Source of the DNA: Thermoplasmata archaeon
Lineage (GTDB): Archaea > Thermoplasmatota > Thermoplasmata > Halarchaeoplasmatales > Halarchaeoplasmataceae
Length of the DNA stretch: 46,284 bases
NCBI GenBank assembly: GCA_003551675.1
Contig: PUNG01000071.1
Location: 1-46,284 of the forward strand
Direction: 5' to 3'
The notes beneath the pieces were generated by a model, which had not been told where the DNA came from, did not search any database, and worked only from the letters and a program-made list of their open reading frames with translations. Shown one piece after another: positions 1-8,270 of this stretch (within the stretch, counting starts at the first letter, position 1; each line of letters opens with the position of its first letter). The translations under genes were made by a program, and so were the position numbers.

Positions 1-2
1 AC

Positions 3-326
3 GTCTATGCAGAAGTGAACAATCCACTAGGCGAAGAAGTAGTCATGGTCGTGACGGTCTATGAAGACGATGGAGACCAACGGCACCAGTGGGAAGAAAC
101 TATAGAAGCGGAAGGAACAGGTGTGATAGATAATAGTAGAGACGACCATGTTGATAATTGGGAACCGGGTGACTATGAAGTAGAGCTGGTGGTAAATGAC
201 TACATCGATGAAAGCATCGACGTCACGGTAGAAGAGGATGACGACGATACACCTGGATTCACAACTATACTCCTGGTCCTTGCTGTAGTGGTCGCAGTTA
301 TAGTGTATCGAAAGAAAAGGTTTTGA
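3..326 (+). CDS. C-terminal part of a PGF-CTERM cell-surface protein (5' truncated by window edge)
   Basis: The reading frame is open from the first full codon of the window, and the residues before the track's GTG (VYAEV) continue the same beta-rich style, so the gene most likely starts upstream. About 75 residues of an acidic, probably immunoglobulin-like extracellular domain are followed by an Asp-rich spacer, then TPGF, a hydrophobic helix of about 17 residues and a basic end (YRKKRF). That tripartite tail is the PGF-CTERM signal, which archaeosortase A is known to process for lipid anchoring of surface proteins. The ligand or role of the visible domain cannot be told. It converges on the lipoprotein gene with only 5 bases between the stop codons. 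Confidence 0.75.
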   Translation, partial: VYAEVNNPLGEEVVMVVTVYEDDGDQRHQWEETIEAEGTGVIDNSRDDHVDNWEPGDYEVELVVNDYIDESIDVTVEEDDDDTPGFTTILLVLAVVVAVIVYRKKRF

Positions 327-331
327 CGAGA

Positions 332-1027
332 TCACTCTGAAGGTGTAGTTCCGCTGAAAAACACGGAATGTCCCGGAAGAACGACGTTGAGTTCTACTTC
401 GACCTCGTAATCCGTCTCTTTCTCTATACCTTTAAAGGTTCTGGAGATCGAGAACCATCCTGTTTCTCCGACCTCTATGAATTCATAAGACATATCGGCA
501 TCCATGGCTTGTTGTTTATCGGCAGTGGTGAAATTGACCATAGGGCCGTCGAATCTCAGTGGGAGGTCACCCGTGTTTTCGATCTTGATCTCGTCCACGA
601 AGACCTCGACGTCGGAATTCACTTCGTATCCTACCTTATGATCCAAAAGTTCGATCTCGGCGGACTGGAAGACTTTTGAGTACTCACTGAGAACATCGCC
701 GTCCTTCTCCGCCACAGCGGTATATTCTCCTCCTTCTGCCTGGGGTATCGCCATTTCGACTTCGGTGGCTGAACTGTTCTCTATCTCTCTGGTATGATCC
801 TCTGGTACTCTAGGCCCGTCTAAAGTCAAAGAAAACTCCGTATCGGTTTCGAATTCGACGGTGACGTGATAATTGGGCATGCCGCCGGTATCTTCCGTTC
901 CCTCTTTCATCCATATCGAGATGTCTTTGATCTCGGCCCCACCTTCGGTCTCTTGGACCACACATCCTGAAAAAGCTGTAGATGTTAATAAAACCAGCAT
1001 CACGATACCGAACATCTTCCCTTTCAT
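332..1027 (-). CDS. Secreted lipoprotein of unknown function
   Basis: A 231-residue protein starts with MKGKMFGIVMLVLL and a lipobox (TAFSGC), so it is predicted to be exported and anchored by lipid on the Cys near residue 22. The mature part is rich in beta-strand-like, acidic stretches; the segment IENTGDLPLRFDG resembles the strands of CARDB- or DUF4352-like extracellular domains, a weak similarity only. No catalytic motif is visible. The gene lies between a PGF-CTERM surface protein (convergent) and the YyaL-type gene (same strand, about 100 bases upstream). An AT-rich stretch upstream (around 1045-1080) could hold its TATA box. Function unknown. Confidence 0.7.
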   Translation of the reverse strand: MKGKMFGIVMLVLLTSTAFSGCVVQETEGGAEIKDISIWMKEGTEDTGGMPNYHVTVEFETDTEFSLTLDGPRVPEDHTREIENSSATEVEMAIPQAEGGEYTAVAEKDGDVLSEYSKVFQSAEIELLDHKVGYEVNSDVEVFVDEIKIENTGDLPLRFDGPMVNFTTADKQQAMDADMSYEFIEVGETGWFSISRTFKGIEKETDYEVEVELNVVLPGHSVFFSGTTPSE

Positions 1028-1131
1028 ATCATCACGAAGGAGATAAGTATTATTAAGAGATATATTTTTTGCTATATAGAGATCTACTCTTCAAAACAAT
1101 TCTAAACGTACTAAACCACAAACATTTCACT

Positions 1132-2910
1132 CTACATCCTATGATGTTGATCCATGAAAGACTCGAAAGATGCCAAGAACATGGTATACTGACTCGGAGA
1201 TGCATCTACTTTTCCGGCGAACGAATCCATGGATCTTTCATACTTTTCTTTAAAGGTCTTCTCACCCGTCATATCCGAAAGATATACTAGGTCCAGTGAT
1301 GCGATGGAATTTCCAGAGGGGTAGGCTCCGTCGCGAACCGGTTTTTTACGTAAAGGCAGTTCATCCGACGAGGTAAAATAAAATCCGCCGTTCTCATCAT
1401 CCCAAAACTTGTCTATCATCGATCTTGATAAATCCTCGGCTTCATCAAGGTAGGATCTTTTTTCACTAGCCCTATCCATCTCCAATAGTGCCCAAACGAG
1501 ATATGCGTAGTCGTCTAACATACCTTGTATCCCTGCTTCACCCTGTATATACCTGTGATATAAGTCCGAACCGTCCTTGGATCTCGACAGAACGAACTCT
1601 AGATTTTTTTTCGCCGCTTTAAAAATTCTTTTATCATCTAATACCTTAGAAGCTCTTGCTAAGGCGGCTATCATCAACCCGTTCCAGTCCGTTAATATCT
1701 TCTTGTCTTTACCCGGAGGTTTTCTTTTCTTCCTCTCCTGGTACAACCGCTCCTTCATCTCCTCCACTCCTTCTATATCAACATCTTTAGATAAGTAGAG
1801 CACGTTCTTACCGGTCTTTTTTCCAGTAGATTCTTCCCGGTAATTACCTCTAGATTTAACGTTGAAAGCTTTTTTGAATCCTTTCGACCGGCCTCCAAGT
1901 ATTTTATCTATTTCATCCTCGGACCAAGTGTAATATTTTCCCTCTTCCCCGTCGACATCGGCGTCTTCAGAAGAGAAAAACCCGCCTTCTTTTGACTGCA
2001 AGTCTCTTAGAACATATTGGATGGTATCTTTTACCGTTTTCCTGTATCTCTCCTTCCTGGTGATCTTAAAAGCATCTGAATAGGCAAGGATCAACATGGC
2101 CTGGTCGTAAAGCATCTTCTCAAAATGAGGTAGTTTCCACCGTCGGTCCGTAGAGTACCTATGGAACCCGTATCCTATATGGTCGTAGATACCGCCGTTC
2201 CTCATGGCATCTAGAGTTCTCGTCGCCATCTCCAACGCTTTTCTTTCTCCCGTGGATCCGTAGAAACGCAGCAGGAACAGTAGATTGTGAGGGGATGGAA
2301 ACTTCGGGGCGGTACCAAAGCCAGGATATCTTTCATCGAAAGTCGTCTTGAGATGAGTATAAGCTCTATACGATGTTGAGCTGTCCATGGTTCCCGACTT
2401 CTTTTCTCTTCCTTCAAGAGAAGAGATGATTTTTTCACTTCTAGACAAAATTATTTCTCTCTGGTTCTCCCACCGATCTTTCAGTTCCTTTATCAGTTCT
2501 TTGAGGCCGATACGACCGTATCTTCTCTCCTTCGGGATGTAAGTGGCTGCATAAAACGGCTTTTTGTCAGGAGTTATAACAACATTCAGAGGCCATCCTC
2601 CGGATCCTGTCATCGCTCTAGCCACGTCCATGTAAACCATGTCCACGTCCGGTCTTTCCTCCTTATCTACTTTGATCGAAACGAAGGTCTGGTTCATGAG
2701 TTCCGCCACTTCTTCGTCTTCAAAGGATTCATGCGCCATCACATGACACCAGTGGCATGATGAATAACCTATGGAAAGGAATATAGGTTTGTCTTCCGAC
2801 CTTGCCTTTTTAAAGGCTTCTTCATTCCAGGGATACCAGTCCACAGGATTGTCCGCATGCTGTCTCAAGTACCGGCTCTTCTCACCCGCTAGATGGTTTT
2901 TTTCACCCAT
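1132..2910 (-). CDS. Thioredoxin-domain protein of the YyaL/SSP411 (spermatogenesis-associated protein 20-like) family
   Basis: The N-terminal 170 residues match the DUF255 thioredoxin-like domain, with the family signatures [11 protein letters not shown], a redox-type CHWCH centre ([14 protein letters not shown]) and [10 protein letters not shown]. The remainder, roughly residues 180-592, is helical and looks like the (alpha/alpha)6 barrel of the N-acylglucosamine-2-epimerase superfamily, with motifs such as [23 protein letters not shown] and [11 protein letters not shown]. Family members are often 650-700 residues, so this copy is slightly short at the C-terminus. The biochemical role of the family is not settled; a redox or sugar-related function has been proposed. 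It is transcribed alone, divergently from the 3151 gene. Confidence 0.88.
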   Translation of the reverse strand: MGEKNHLAGEKSRYLRQHADNPVDWYPWNEEAFKKARSEDKPIFLSIGYSSCHWCHVMAHESFEDEEVAELMNQTFVSIKVDKEERPDVDMVYMDVARAMTGSGGWPLNVVITPDKKPFYAATYIPKERRYGRIGLKELIKELKDRWENQREIILSRSEKIISSLEGREKKSGTMDSSTSYRAYTHLKTTFDERYPGFGTAPKFPSPHNLLFLLRFYGSTGERKALEMATRTLDAMRNGGIYDHIGYGFHRYSTDRRWKLPHFEKMLYDQAMLILAYSDAFKITRKERYRKTVKDTIQYVLRDLQSKEGGFFSSEDADVDGEEGKYYTWSEDEIDKILGGRSKGFKKAFNVKSRGNYREESTGKKTGKNVLYLSKDVDIEGVEEMKERLYQERKKRKPPGKDKKILTDWNGLMIAALARASKVLDDKRIFKAAKKNLEFVLSRSKDGSDLYHRYIQGEAGIQGMLDDYAYLVWALLEMDRASEKRSYLDEAEDLSRSMIDKFWDDENGGFYFTSSDELPLRKKPVRDGAYPSGNSIASLDLVYLSDMTGEKTFKEKYERSMDSFAGKVDASPSQYTMFLASFESFMDQHHRM

Positions 2911-3040
2911 GGCCTTTGAACAAACTTTCTATTAATAAATGCTTTGTGTCTGATCGTAGAGGATTTTTGTATACACGATCTGTTCGTAGGCTGTCCGTGC
3001 TACCTTTTCATCCTTATCTTTATAGATTTTAACCTTTTTT

Positions 3041-3085
3041 GGATCCCACCACAGACCGTTGCGAAGGACCTTCGGTCAGCGATCC
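3041..3085. repeat. Nested inverted repeat in the 2911-3150 intergenic region
   Basis: In the 240-base gap between divergent genes, GGATC (3041-3045) can pair with GATCC (3081-3085). Inside it, GACCG (3054-3058) can pair with CGGTC (3073-3077), or alternatively CGAAGG-A-CCTTCG forms a tight inverted repeat (3062-3074). A TATA-like run lies just upstream on the plus strand (around 3019-3030). It could be an operator, a small structured RNA or chance. I see nothing else of note in this gap. Confidence 0.3.
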
Positions 3086-3150
3086 CTACATTTTCCAGAT
3101 AACAAAAGATACTAATCACACTTCATACTTCTTCAAAACGGGTACTTTCC

Positions 3151-3741
3151 ATGACGAAATTATATTACGGTATCGAGGATGAAGACGGCAATATCCCGGG
3201 GAACGTGATAGAGGAAGATGGATCGGTATCTTCATTTCTTATCCCTTCCGAAGAGCTCTCTGATAGAAAAAAACCCGGTGAGATGGAGATCGAAGAAGAA
3301 GATCTAGAAGAGGCATCGGAGATCGATCCTTCCGAGTATCTCGTCAAAGAGTGGAGCCATGGAAAAGCCAAACGGATATACTCGGGTCTGATCGGAAGTA
3401 TTGACGATGAATGGAAGGAAGTGGATTCCATAGAGGTCTATGGAGACGGTGCGATATATGCCGACGGGGAGAAGATCAAGGGAGAATTCACCGCTACCCA
3501 AGGGTCGACTGTATTGATAAGAGACGTTCAGGACGTGGCTGAAAGAACGGATGAAGAGATGGAGAGGGAATACTTCCGATGTCTGCGATGTGAGAAAGAA
3601 GTCAGATCATACAGAGCTATAGAGGATTCGGTTCCAGACGAGTGGCTCATCGGTCCCAAGGATGAAGACATCGAAAGGAATCCGGAGAGAAAAGACCATG
3701 GTATAGTGTTGAAAGGGATATGTCCCGAGTGTGCGGAGTGA
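3151..3741 (+). CDS. Hypothetical acidic protein with C-terminal zinc ribbon
   Basis: I do not recognise this 196-residue protein. The N-terminal two thirds are very acidic, with a run of Glu/Asp near residues 45-60, and contain short beta-like stretches (IEVYGDGAIYADGEKIKG). The last 50 residues carry two CxxC pairs, CLRC near residue 148 and CPEC at the C-terminus, which together look like one zinc-binding site. Such small zinc-ribbon proteins in archaea often bind nucleic acid or partner proteins, but nothing here fixes the role. It stands alone, divergent from the YyaL gene and convergent with the acetyltransferase gene. Confidence 0.6.
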   Translation: MTKLYYGIEDEDGNIPGNVIEEDGSVSSFLIPSEELSDRKKPGEMEIEEEDLEEASEIDPSEYLVKEWSHGKAKRIYSGLIGSIDDEWKEVDSIEVYGDGAIYADGEKIKGEFTATQGSTVLIRDVQDVAERTDEEMEREYFRCLRCEKEVRSYRAIEDSVPDEWLIGPKDEDIERNPERKDHGIVLKGICPECAE

Positions 3742-3762
3742 CGTTCTGAAGAAACTGAGAGG

Positions 3763-3779
3763 AAGACGGGACCCGTCTT
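3763..3779. terminator. Short palindrome between convergent genes (candidate bidirectional terminator)
   Basis: AAGACGGG-A-CCCGTCTT is a perfect 8-base inverted repeat lying in the 41-base gap between the stop codons of the convergent 3151 and 3783 genes. As RNA it could form a 7-bp stem with a 3-base loop on either strand. There is no long U-run, so it may be an RNA 3'-end or processing element rather than a classical terminator. Confidence 0.4.
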
Positions 3780-3782
3780 AAC

Positions 3783-4622
3783 TCATCCCGATCCTCTGAA
3801 TTCCGTGAACCATCTCTCCGAAAGATCGACGGCGTCTTTGATCGAAAAATATTTACAGTCGGCCGATCCGACCTTGAACTCTTCTACCGTACATTCTTTT
3901 TCGAATTCTTTCCCCACCTTCTCGAACTGGTCGTCCCTGTATTTTATGTCTTTGAACTCTTTCCAGACTTTCCTGCCCTTATCCTTGACGGAACTCCCTT
4001 CTGTCCGTTTTTCAGCGCCCGGCGCGAGGTTCTCCCCGAGGTGGAAACACGTGTTCCTATCGTGACCCACTCCTATCAATAGTACATATGCATCCAGATC
4101 GTAAAGGCGCTGAAGTGGCGAATCCTTCCCGAACGGAAGATCGAGAGGATGATCCTCGACGATCAGATCGGCGTTAGGACCTTTGGCTGCGAAAGATACC
4201 ACGGGATGATAGCTCCTTTTGACTCCAGGCCATTTTCTGAATACTTCCGGTATCTTACCGACGCGTCCCACAGGTGTTATCTCAGGATCGAAGGCGGGCA
4301 TCTCCTCTCTGATCGTATCCCACCAGGACTCCGGTACGGGAGGATTTTCCCAGCTCGACGGGTCTGAATGGCCGCCTGTAAAAGTGGGCATCACGAGCGT
4401 GCCGGAAGAGAGTGTTTGAAGAAGAGCTTTGATGACCGCCACCGGTCCACCGCAGACCCAACCGATAGAACTCAGAGAGGAATGCACTAACAGGTCGCTC
4501 TCCCTGTCGATACCTCCATCTAAAAGATCCATTTTGATGCTTTTCACCGTCCTGGGACGATCGGTCTCTTCCACTGATCTTTTCTCATCCATACTGTTCA
4601 CACTCACTGTTTTCCTTTTCAT
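3783..4622 (-). CDS. AAC(3)-fold N-acetyltransferase (aminoglycoside 3-N-acetyltransferase family)
   Basis: The protein has the Antibiotic_NAT architecture: LLVHSSLSSIGWVCGG near residue 45, followed by a helix and SSGTLVMPTFTGGHSDP, then TPVGRVGKIPEVFR, the segment RSYHPVVSFAAKG and GVGHDRNTCFHLGEN, which holds the conserved His and Glu of the family. It would transfer an acetyl group from acetyl-CoA to an amine. Chromosomal family members such as YokD often have unknown natural substrates, so drug resistance should not be assumed. Start choice is uncertain. The track's ATG (4622) adds about ten residues with no domain content, and the AAAATATAT run at 4621-4630 would fit a TATA box for the ATG at 4592. 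Confidence 0.82.
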   Translation of the reverse strand: MKRKTVSVNSMDEKRSVEETDRPRTVKSIKMDLLDGGIDRESDLLVHSSLSSIGWVCGGPVAVIKALLQTLSSGTLVMPTFTGGHSDPSSWENPPVPESWWDTIREEMPAFDPEITPVGRVGKIPEVFRKWPGVKRSYHPVVSFAAKGPNADLIVEDHPLDLPFGKDSPLQRLYDLDAYVLLIGVGHDRNTCFHLGENLAPGAEKRTEGSSVKDKGRKVWKEFKDIKYRDDQFEKVGKEFEKECTVEEFKVGSADCKYFSIKDAVDLSERWFTEFRGSG

Positions 4623-4870
4623 ATATTTTTTTGCAATCCTCGCCCTTTTCTTGTAGAAGACTTACACGGCTTTTTCTGCCGGATACCGAAGCATCATGGG
4701 TATGATCATCCTATATTACTCAAATCCACCCGCAGATGTGGGATCCCTTTGGCGTATTCAGTCATATGATACATCAATACGTGAATAAATAAATTTTCTT
4801 CGTTCGATAGCGGATCGAAACGACTTAGACACAAAAAGTCTAAAAGGCTGCGGAACCTATAGTTACTAAA

Positions 4871-5248
4871 ATGGCATCAAAGAAAGAAGGCACTCTGTAC
4901 CTACTGGTCTTGATCTCGACCCCGTTCATCGTGTATTATATTCTAGCTGATGATTTACCAGGATATGATGGCTATTCTATCCGTACCCTCGGCATATGTT
5001 TTGTGAGCCTCCTCTCCGCTTTCGCCATGGCTTACCTCATCTACACGTTAGAGAAAAAATACTTCTCTAAGAGTATAGATTTTGAAGATATAGGAAAAGA
5101 ACCAAAACCCTCTAAAAAACACTCAAAGAAGAGCCGAACTCTGGACATCTTCGGCGGTAAAAACAGATGCGATACCTGCGGCACGGAGATGGAGTACAAA
5201 AAGAATATAGAGAGTTACTACTGCCCGGAGTGTCATGAGTACAAGTGA
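4871..5248 (+). CDS. Small membrane protein with C-terminal zinc ribbon
   Basis: The 125-residue protein has two predicted transmembrane helices (about residues 9-25 and 38-58), a basic linker (KPSKKHSKKSRT) and a C-terminal zinc ribbon with paired CDTC and CPEC motifs. The ribbon is probably cytoplasmic, given the positive linker. No family is recognised; similar two-helix plus zinc-ribbon proteins are common in archaea and are of unknown role. The 248-base gap upstream (4623-4870) holds only AT-rich stretches and no gene that I can support. The start ATG lacks a clear Shine-Dalgarno sequence. Confidence 0.6.
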   Translation: MASKKEGTLYLLVLISTPFIVYYILADDLPGYDGYSIRTLGICFVSLLSAFAMAYLIYTLEKKYFSKSIDFEDIGKEPKPSKKHSKKSRTLDIFGGKNRCDTCGTEMEYKKNIESYYCPECHEYK

Positions 5249-5279
5249 TCTCTTCGTGGGTCATGAACCAGAGCTTTTA

Positions 5280-5295
5280 CTCAAGTTTCCTTGAG
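5280..5295. terminator. Perfect hairpin between convergent genes
   Basis: CTCAAG-TTTC-CTTGAG forms a 6-bp stem with a 4-base loop on either strand. It lies 32 bases after the stop of the zinc-ribbon gene and directly abuts the gene remnant at 5296, so it is a candidate shared 3'-end signal. Confidence 0.4.
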
Positions 5296-5347
5296 CTGTT
5301 TCAACATCTATTTTTTAGTCCGCATGACCTTCGCCTCTAAATTTTAT
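5296..5347 (-). pseudogene. Remnant of the 3' end of the thioredoxin-like gene at 7678-8142
   Basis: Bases 5318-5347 are identical over 30 nt to 7735-7764, and 5296-5309 are identical to 7705-7718. Between the two blocks the remnant lacks 8 bases compared with the intact copy. Both copies have the same orientation. In the intact gene the 30-nt block encodes IKFRGEGHAD. In the remnant the frame stops right after that. The TAA stop codon of the ABC permease (5344-5346) lies inside the remnant, so the permease's present 3' end was made at this junction. The ABC genes are thus bracketed by direct repeats. Confidence 0.75.
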
Positions 5348-6837
5348 CTACTCCTGAAAAAGAGATACAGCAGCATCGAACCCGCGATCAGATAGCTCAC
5401 CGGTATGCCGTAAAGGACCGGAAGGAGCAATAGGGGAAGAGCGATAGTACCGAAGGCCGCCACCACCAAGATCATGAGTAAGATGAATTTGAGGAAGTCG
5501 TTCGTGAAGCTGAAGTCCGGTATCCCGATCCTCTCGTCTTCATACCGGAATAGATAAGATAGACCGATAAACGAAGAGATCACTGGTAGAAGGAAGGCGT
5601 AAGGGATCGCTATCAACGTTCTTGGATCAAAGTAGGTACCCAGACCGACCAATCCAAGGCTCACCGTGATGGATATCATGGAGAGGGAGAGAATCTTGCT
5701 CAATATGTACGTCCTCTTTTTCAAGGGCAGTGTTTTCAGAAAATCCACAGATATCGTATCTAATGAGAGTATAGATTCTATGGCCATCAAGTTGAAGGCC
5801 GCCAACATGAATAGGTATCCGCTGGTTTCTAGTAGGGTCAGTCCATCCTCTTGAGCTGAAAAGAAGACCTGAGATATCACTATAAGGGCCGGTATCAGGA
5901 AACCGACCAACGAACTGGTCTTCCTGAACAGTATCTGGAAGTCCTTCACAAGTAGTGAACTGACGGCGCTCTTCGAGGACACGTCGTAATGGGTTTTTTT
6001 CTTCCTTATGGAGACCTCTTTTTTCTTCAGCAATCTTTTCCAGACTCGTTTTACGACGTATAGATAAAGAGGTATGATCAAAGCCAGATGTACGAGAAGG
6101 ATGATAAAATTTTGAATCGGATCGAATATAGCTCCAGCTGAGAGGGGATATATCACGGAGTATCTGAGTATCGTGTCGGCTCTAGCTATGAAGAGATCTT
6201 GAAGAAAATTCCATGCGAAAAATAGACCCATGAAAACGACCAGACCTACCACCTTCAGGACCGTCTTAAGAAGGTCTGAGCTATCTCCGCTGCCGAGTTT
6301 GAAACCGAATTCCGAGTAGACTATAAATCCGACGGTGTGCCCGATCAAGAAGCCCGTCATCACCCAAGCCGCTGCCAATATACCGTTGAGTGGATGAAAT
6401 ATCAACAGGTATATCACAGCGGGTAGAGCGAACGAGAGGAGCGGTATCAGATCAAAAGACAGTAACAGGCTCAACTGCTTGGAATGCAGGCCGACCGGCA
6501 GATCTTTTAAGGGTTCGAAGATCCCTAGAGAATCCAACCGAGCGCACTGGGACACGGTGTTGTAAAGAGCGAAGACGAAAGGTATCACAGCAACGGAGGT
6601 CATGACCGCCGCGATCACACCCTGCTCGTCAGCCATGAACATGGGTATCGAAAGCATCAGTCCGAATGGAAGGAAGAAAAACGATTGTTTCAGCATCTTT
6701 TTCTTCACGTTACTAGCTTCCTTTATCTTCTTTTTCAGTTCCTCCTCCCCTTTTATAGATGGATCCTTATCGGCTGCACGATACTGCATCTCTTTATAAA
6801 GGACCATCACTAGATCCAGATCTTTTTTATCTATCAT
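5344..6837 (-). CDS. ABC transporter permease (multi-spanning, ABC-2-like)
   Basis: A 497-residue, very hydrophobic protein with about 11-12 predicted transmembrane helices. A cytoplasmic N-terminal helix is followed by one block of six or so helices, a basic loop (VKRVWKRLLKKKEVSIRKKK, near residue 260) and a second block. No catalytic motif is expected. The start codon follows directly on the stop codon of the ATPase gene, so both are co-transcribed and probably form one exporter; the substrate cannot be inferred. Such fused two-block permeases occur in ABC-2-type export systems of archaea. Its stop codon falls within a duplicated fragment of the neighbouring thioredoxin-like gene, so the C-terminus may have been altered by recombination. 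Confidence 0.8.
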   Translation of the reverse strand: MIDKKDLDLVMVLYKEMQYRAADKDPSIKGEEELKKKIKEASNVKKKMLKQSFFFLPFGLMLSIPMFMADEQGVIAAVMTSVAVIPFVFALYNTVSQCARLDSLGIFEPLKDLPVGLHSKQLSLLLSFDLIPLLSFALPAVIYLLIFHPLNGILAAAWVMTGFLIGHTVGFIVYSEFGFKLGSGDSSDLLKTVLKVVGLVVFMGLFFAWNFLQDLFIARADTILRYSVIYPLSAGAIFDPIQNFIILLVHLALIIPLYLYVVKRVWKRLLKKKEVSIRKKKTHYDVSSKSAVSSLLVKDFQILFRKTSSLVGFLIPALIVISQVFFSAQEDGLTLLETSGYLFMLAAFNLMAIESILSLDTISVDFLKTLPLKKRTYILSKILSLSMISITVSLGLVGLGTYFDPRTLIAIPYAFLLPVISSFIGLSYLFRYEDERIGIPDFSFTNDFLKFILLMILVVAAFGTIALPLLLLPVLYGIPVSYLIAGSMLLYLFFRSR

Positions 6838-7599
6838 CTACATAGAACCTCTTAAAGCGTTGATCACACGGCTGACCTCGGTCTCACTCTTCGTGAGTTT
6901 CAGGAACACGTCTTCCAGGTCCTTCTCGTGTGACTTTTCCTTCAACTCCTTCACAGTACCTTCCGTTATCAGTTCGCCTCCGGCTATCAATCCAACTCTA
7001 TCACAGATCATCTCCGCGAGAGGTAAGACGTGTGTGGAAAATATCATAGAGTTACCCTTCTCTTTCAACCTGAAAAGTATCTCTCTGAAGATCTTAGCCA
7101 TCTTTGGATCGAGTCCATTCATGGCCTCGTCCATTATGATGACCTCGGGATCGTGAAGTATAGCCGAGACTATCGAAACTTTCTGCTTGGTGCCAAAACT
7201 GAGTGAACCCACGTACTGGTTCATGTATTCTTCCAGTTCGAAAGCTTGAACTAGACGGTTCAATTTTATTCTGAGCTTCTTCTCTTCTATACCTCTTATG
7301 CTCCCGACCAGGTTGAAGAGTTCTATAGTGGTCAGACTCTCGAACATCTTCGGATTTTCGGGTATGAACCCAACGACCTTCTTCACCTCGATGGGATGTT
7401 CTTCCACGTCCAAACCCCGCACCTCCGCTCTACCGCTGGAAGGTTCGGTGATGCCGCTGAGGATCCTCATGGTGGTGGTTTTTCCGCTACCGTTGGGACC
7501 TAGAAGGCCGTATATCTCGCCTTCTTTCACCTCGAAAGTAAGGTCCTTCACCGCAGGTTTTTCTCCGTAATACTTGGTGAGTTTTTCTACCGAGATCAT
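6838..7599 (-). CDS. ABC transporter ATP-binding protein
   Basis: This is a full-length 253-residue ABC ATPase with Walker A GPNGSGKTT (about residues 35-43), a Q-loop region (VVGFIPENPKMF), signature LSFGTKQKVSI (a variant of LSGGQ in which Phe-Gly-Thr replaces the usual Gly-Gly-Gln), Walker B VIIMDEAMNGLD and switch His in FSTHVLPLAE. It energises the permease encoded directly downstream. The short signature variant and the C-terminal segment after the H-loop are typical of exporters of the CcmA/YxlF/BcrA class, known to move drugs, lipids or peptides. Its own promoter seems to lie in the 78-base gap upstream. Confidence 0.92.
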   Translation of the reverse strand: MISVEKLTKYYGEKPAVKDLTFEVKEGEIYGLLGPNGSGKTTTMRILSGITEPSSGRAEVRGLDVEEHPIEVKKVVGFIPENPKMFESLTTIELFNLVGSIRGIEEKKLRIKLNRLVQAFELEEYMNQYVGSLSFGTKQKVSIVSAILHDPEVIIMDEAMNGLDPKMAKIFREILFRLKEKGNSMIFSTHVLPLAEMICDRVGLIAGGELITEGTVKELKEKSHEKDLEDVFLKLTKSETEVSRVINALRGSM

Positions 7600-7625
7600 C
7601 TTAACGCTCGGTATATGAAAAAAGA

Positions 7626-7640
7626 TAAGTTAAATAAGTT
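7626..7640 (-). promoter_or_regulatory. Candidate TATA box of the ABC transporter operon
   Basis: On the minus strand the sequence reads AACTTATTTAACTTA, about 30 bases before the ATG of the ATPase gene at 7599. Transcription would start about 12 bases before the ATG. This is inference from the archaeal TATA consensus only. Confidence 0.45.
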
Positions 7641-7677
7641 TTGAGATAAGCAGAACAAAGATAACAAATCCAACGAG

Positions 7678-8142
7678 CTATCCCTGCTCGCAGACATCCT
7701 TTACCTGTTTCAACATCTCTTTTTTGCCTTCTTCGTCCGCATGACCTTCGCCTCTAAATTTTATGTTCCCCTCTTCGTCGACCAAAAAGACGTAGCCCAG
7801 ATCCGTGTCAACTATACCCAACTTTTCCTTGAACTCAGACGCGTCTCCGTAGTGAGTACCGACGAGATCATGCTTTTCTTCCGGGATACCGGATCTCATG
7901 CCCCTGTCTATGAATCCAGAGAATATCTTCCAAAGATCGCTTTCTATGATAGGGAGTTCGTAAACTTCCTTTCCCTGACACAGTTCTTCGAAGTGATCCA
8001 TCCAAGAGTCCAACATACTCTGGGCCTCTCTGACAAAAGCCACGCCGATCAATACGACTCTACCTTCAGCGTCATCCGGGAGTACCAATCTTTTCCCGGA
8101 TAACGTCTTAACCTCTATCTTGGGAAATTTTTTCTTGTACAT
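7678..8142 (-). CDS. Thioredoxin-fold protein without CxxC (possibly ATP10-like)
   Basis: The 154-residue protein has the order of a thioredoxin-like fold: an N-terminal strand (FPKIEVKTLSGKRLVLPDDAEG), a core strand (VVLIGVAFV), a helical middle part and a C-terminal strand pair (YVFLVDEEGNIKFRGEG). That last pair is typical of peroxiredoxin, Sco and ATP10-like folds. There is no CxxC or peroxidatic Cys at the usual site, so a thiol redox role is doubtful. Similarity to the mitochondrial assembly factor ATP10 is suggestive only. I chose the ATG at 8142, preceded by AAGGTGATC, over the track's TTG at 8160. It is divergent from msrA. A fragment of its 3' end is repeated at 5296-5347. Confidence 0.65.
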   Translation of the reverse strand: MYKKKFPKIEVKTLSGKRLVLPDDAEGRVVLIGVAFVREAQSMLDSWMDHFEELCQGKEVYELPIIESDLWKIFSGFIDRGMRSGIPEEKHDLVGTHYGDASEFKEKLGIVDTDLGYVFLVDEEGNIKFRGEGHADEEGKKEMLKQVKDVCEQG

Positions 8143-8187
8143 GATGATCACCTTATCCAAATCTCAAACATAGTAAGACTAGGTGAT

Positions 8188-8223
8188 AACTATATTATCA
8201 AGCTTTTTAGTCACTTATAAATA
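8188..8223. promoter_or_regulatory. Divergent promoter region between the thioredoxin-like gene and msrA
   Basis: CTTATAAATA (8214-8223) is a good archaeal TATA box for the plus strand, placing the msrA transcript start near 8246. On the minus strand GATAATATAGTT (8199-8188) would start transcription near 8167, just ahead of the ATG at 8142. Both genes could respond together to oxidative stress, which is inference. Confidence 0.5.
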
Positions 8224-8270
8224 GAAGGATAACAGTGTTAATAACAAGAGTCATAAAGTTTACCTTTACG

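Noticed and set aside
1069-1290. 73-residue plus-strand ORF after the lipoprotein gene
   Set aside because: Mostly antisense to the YyaL-type gene, with no domain or start signal.
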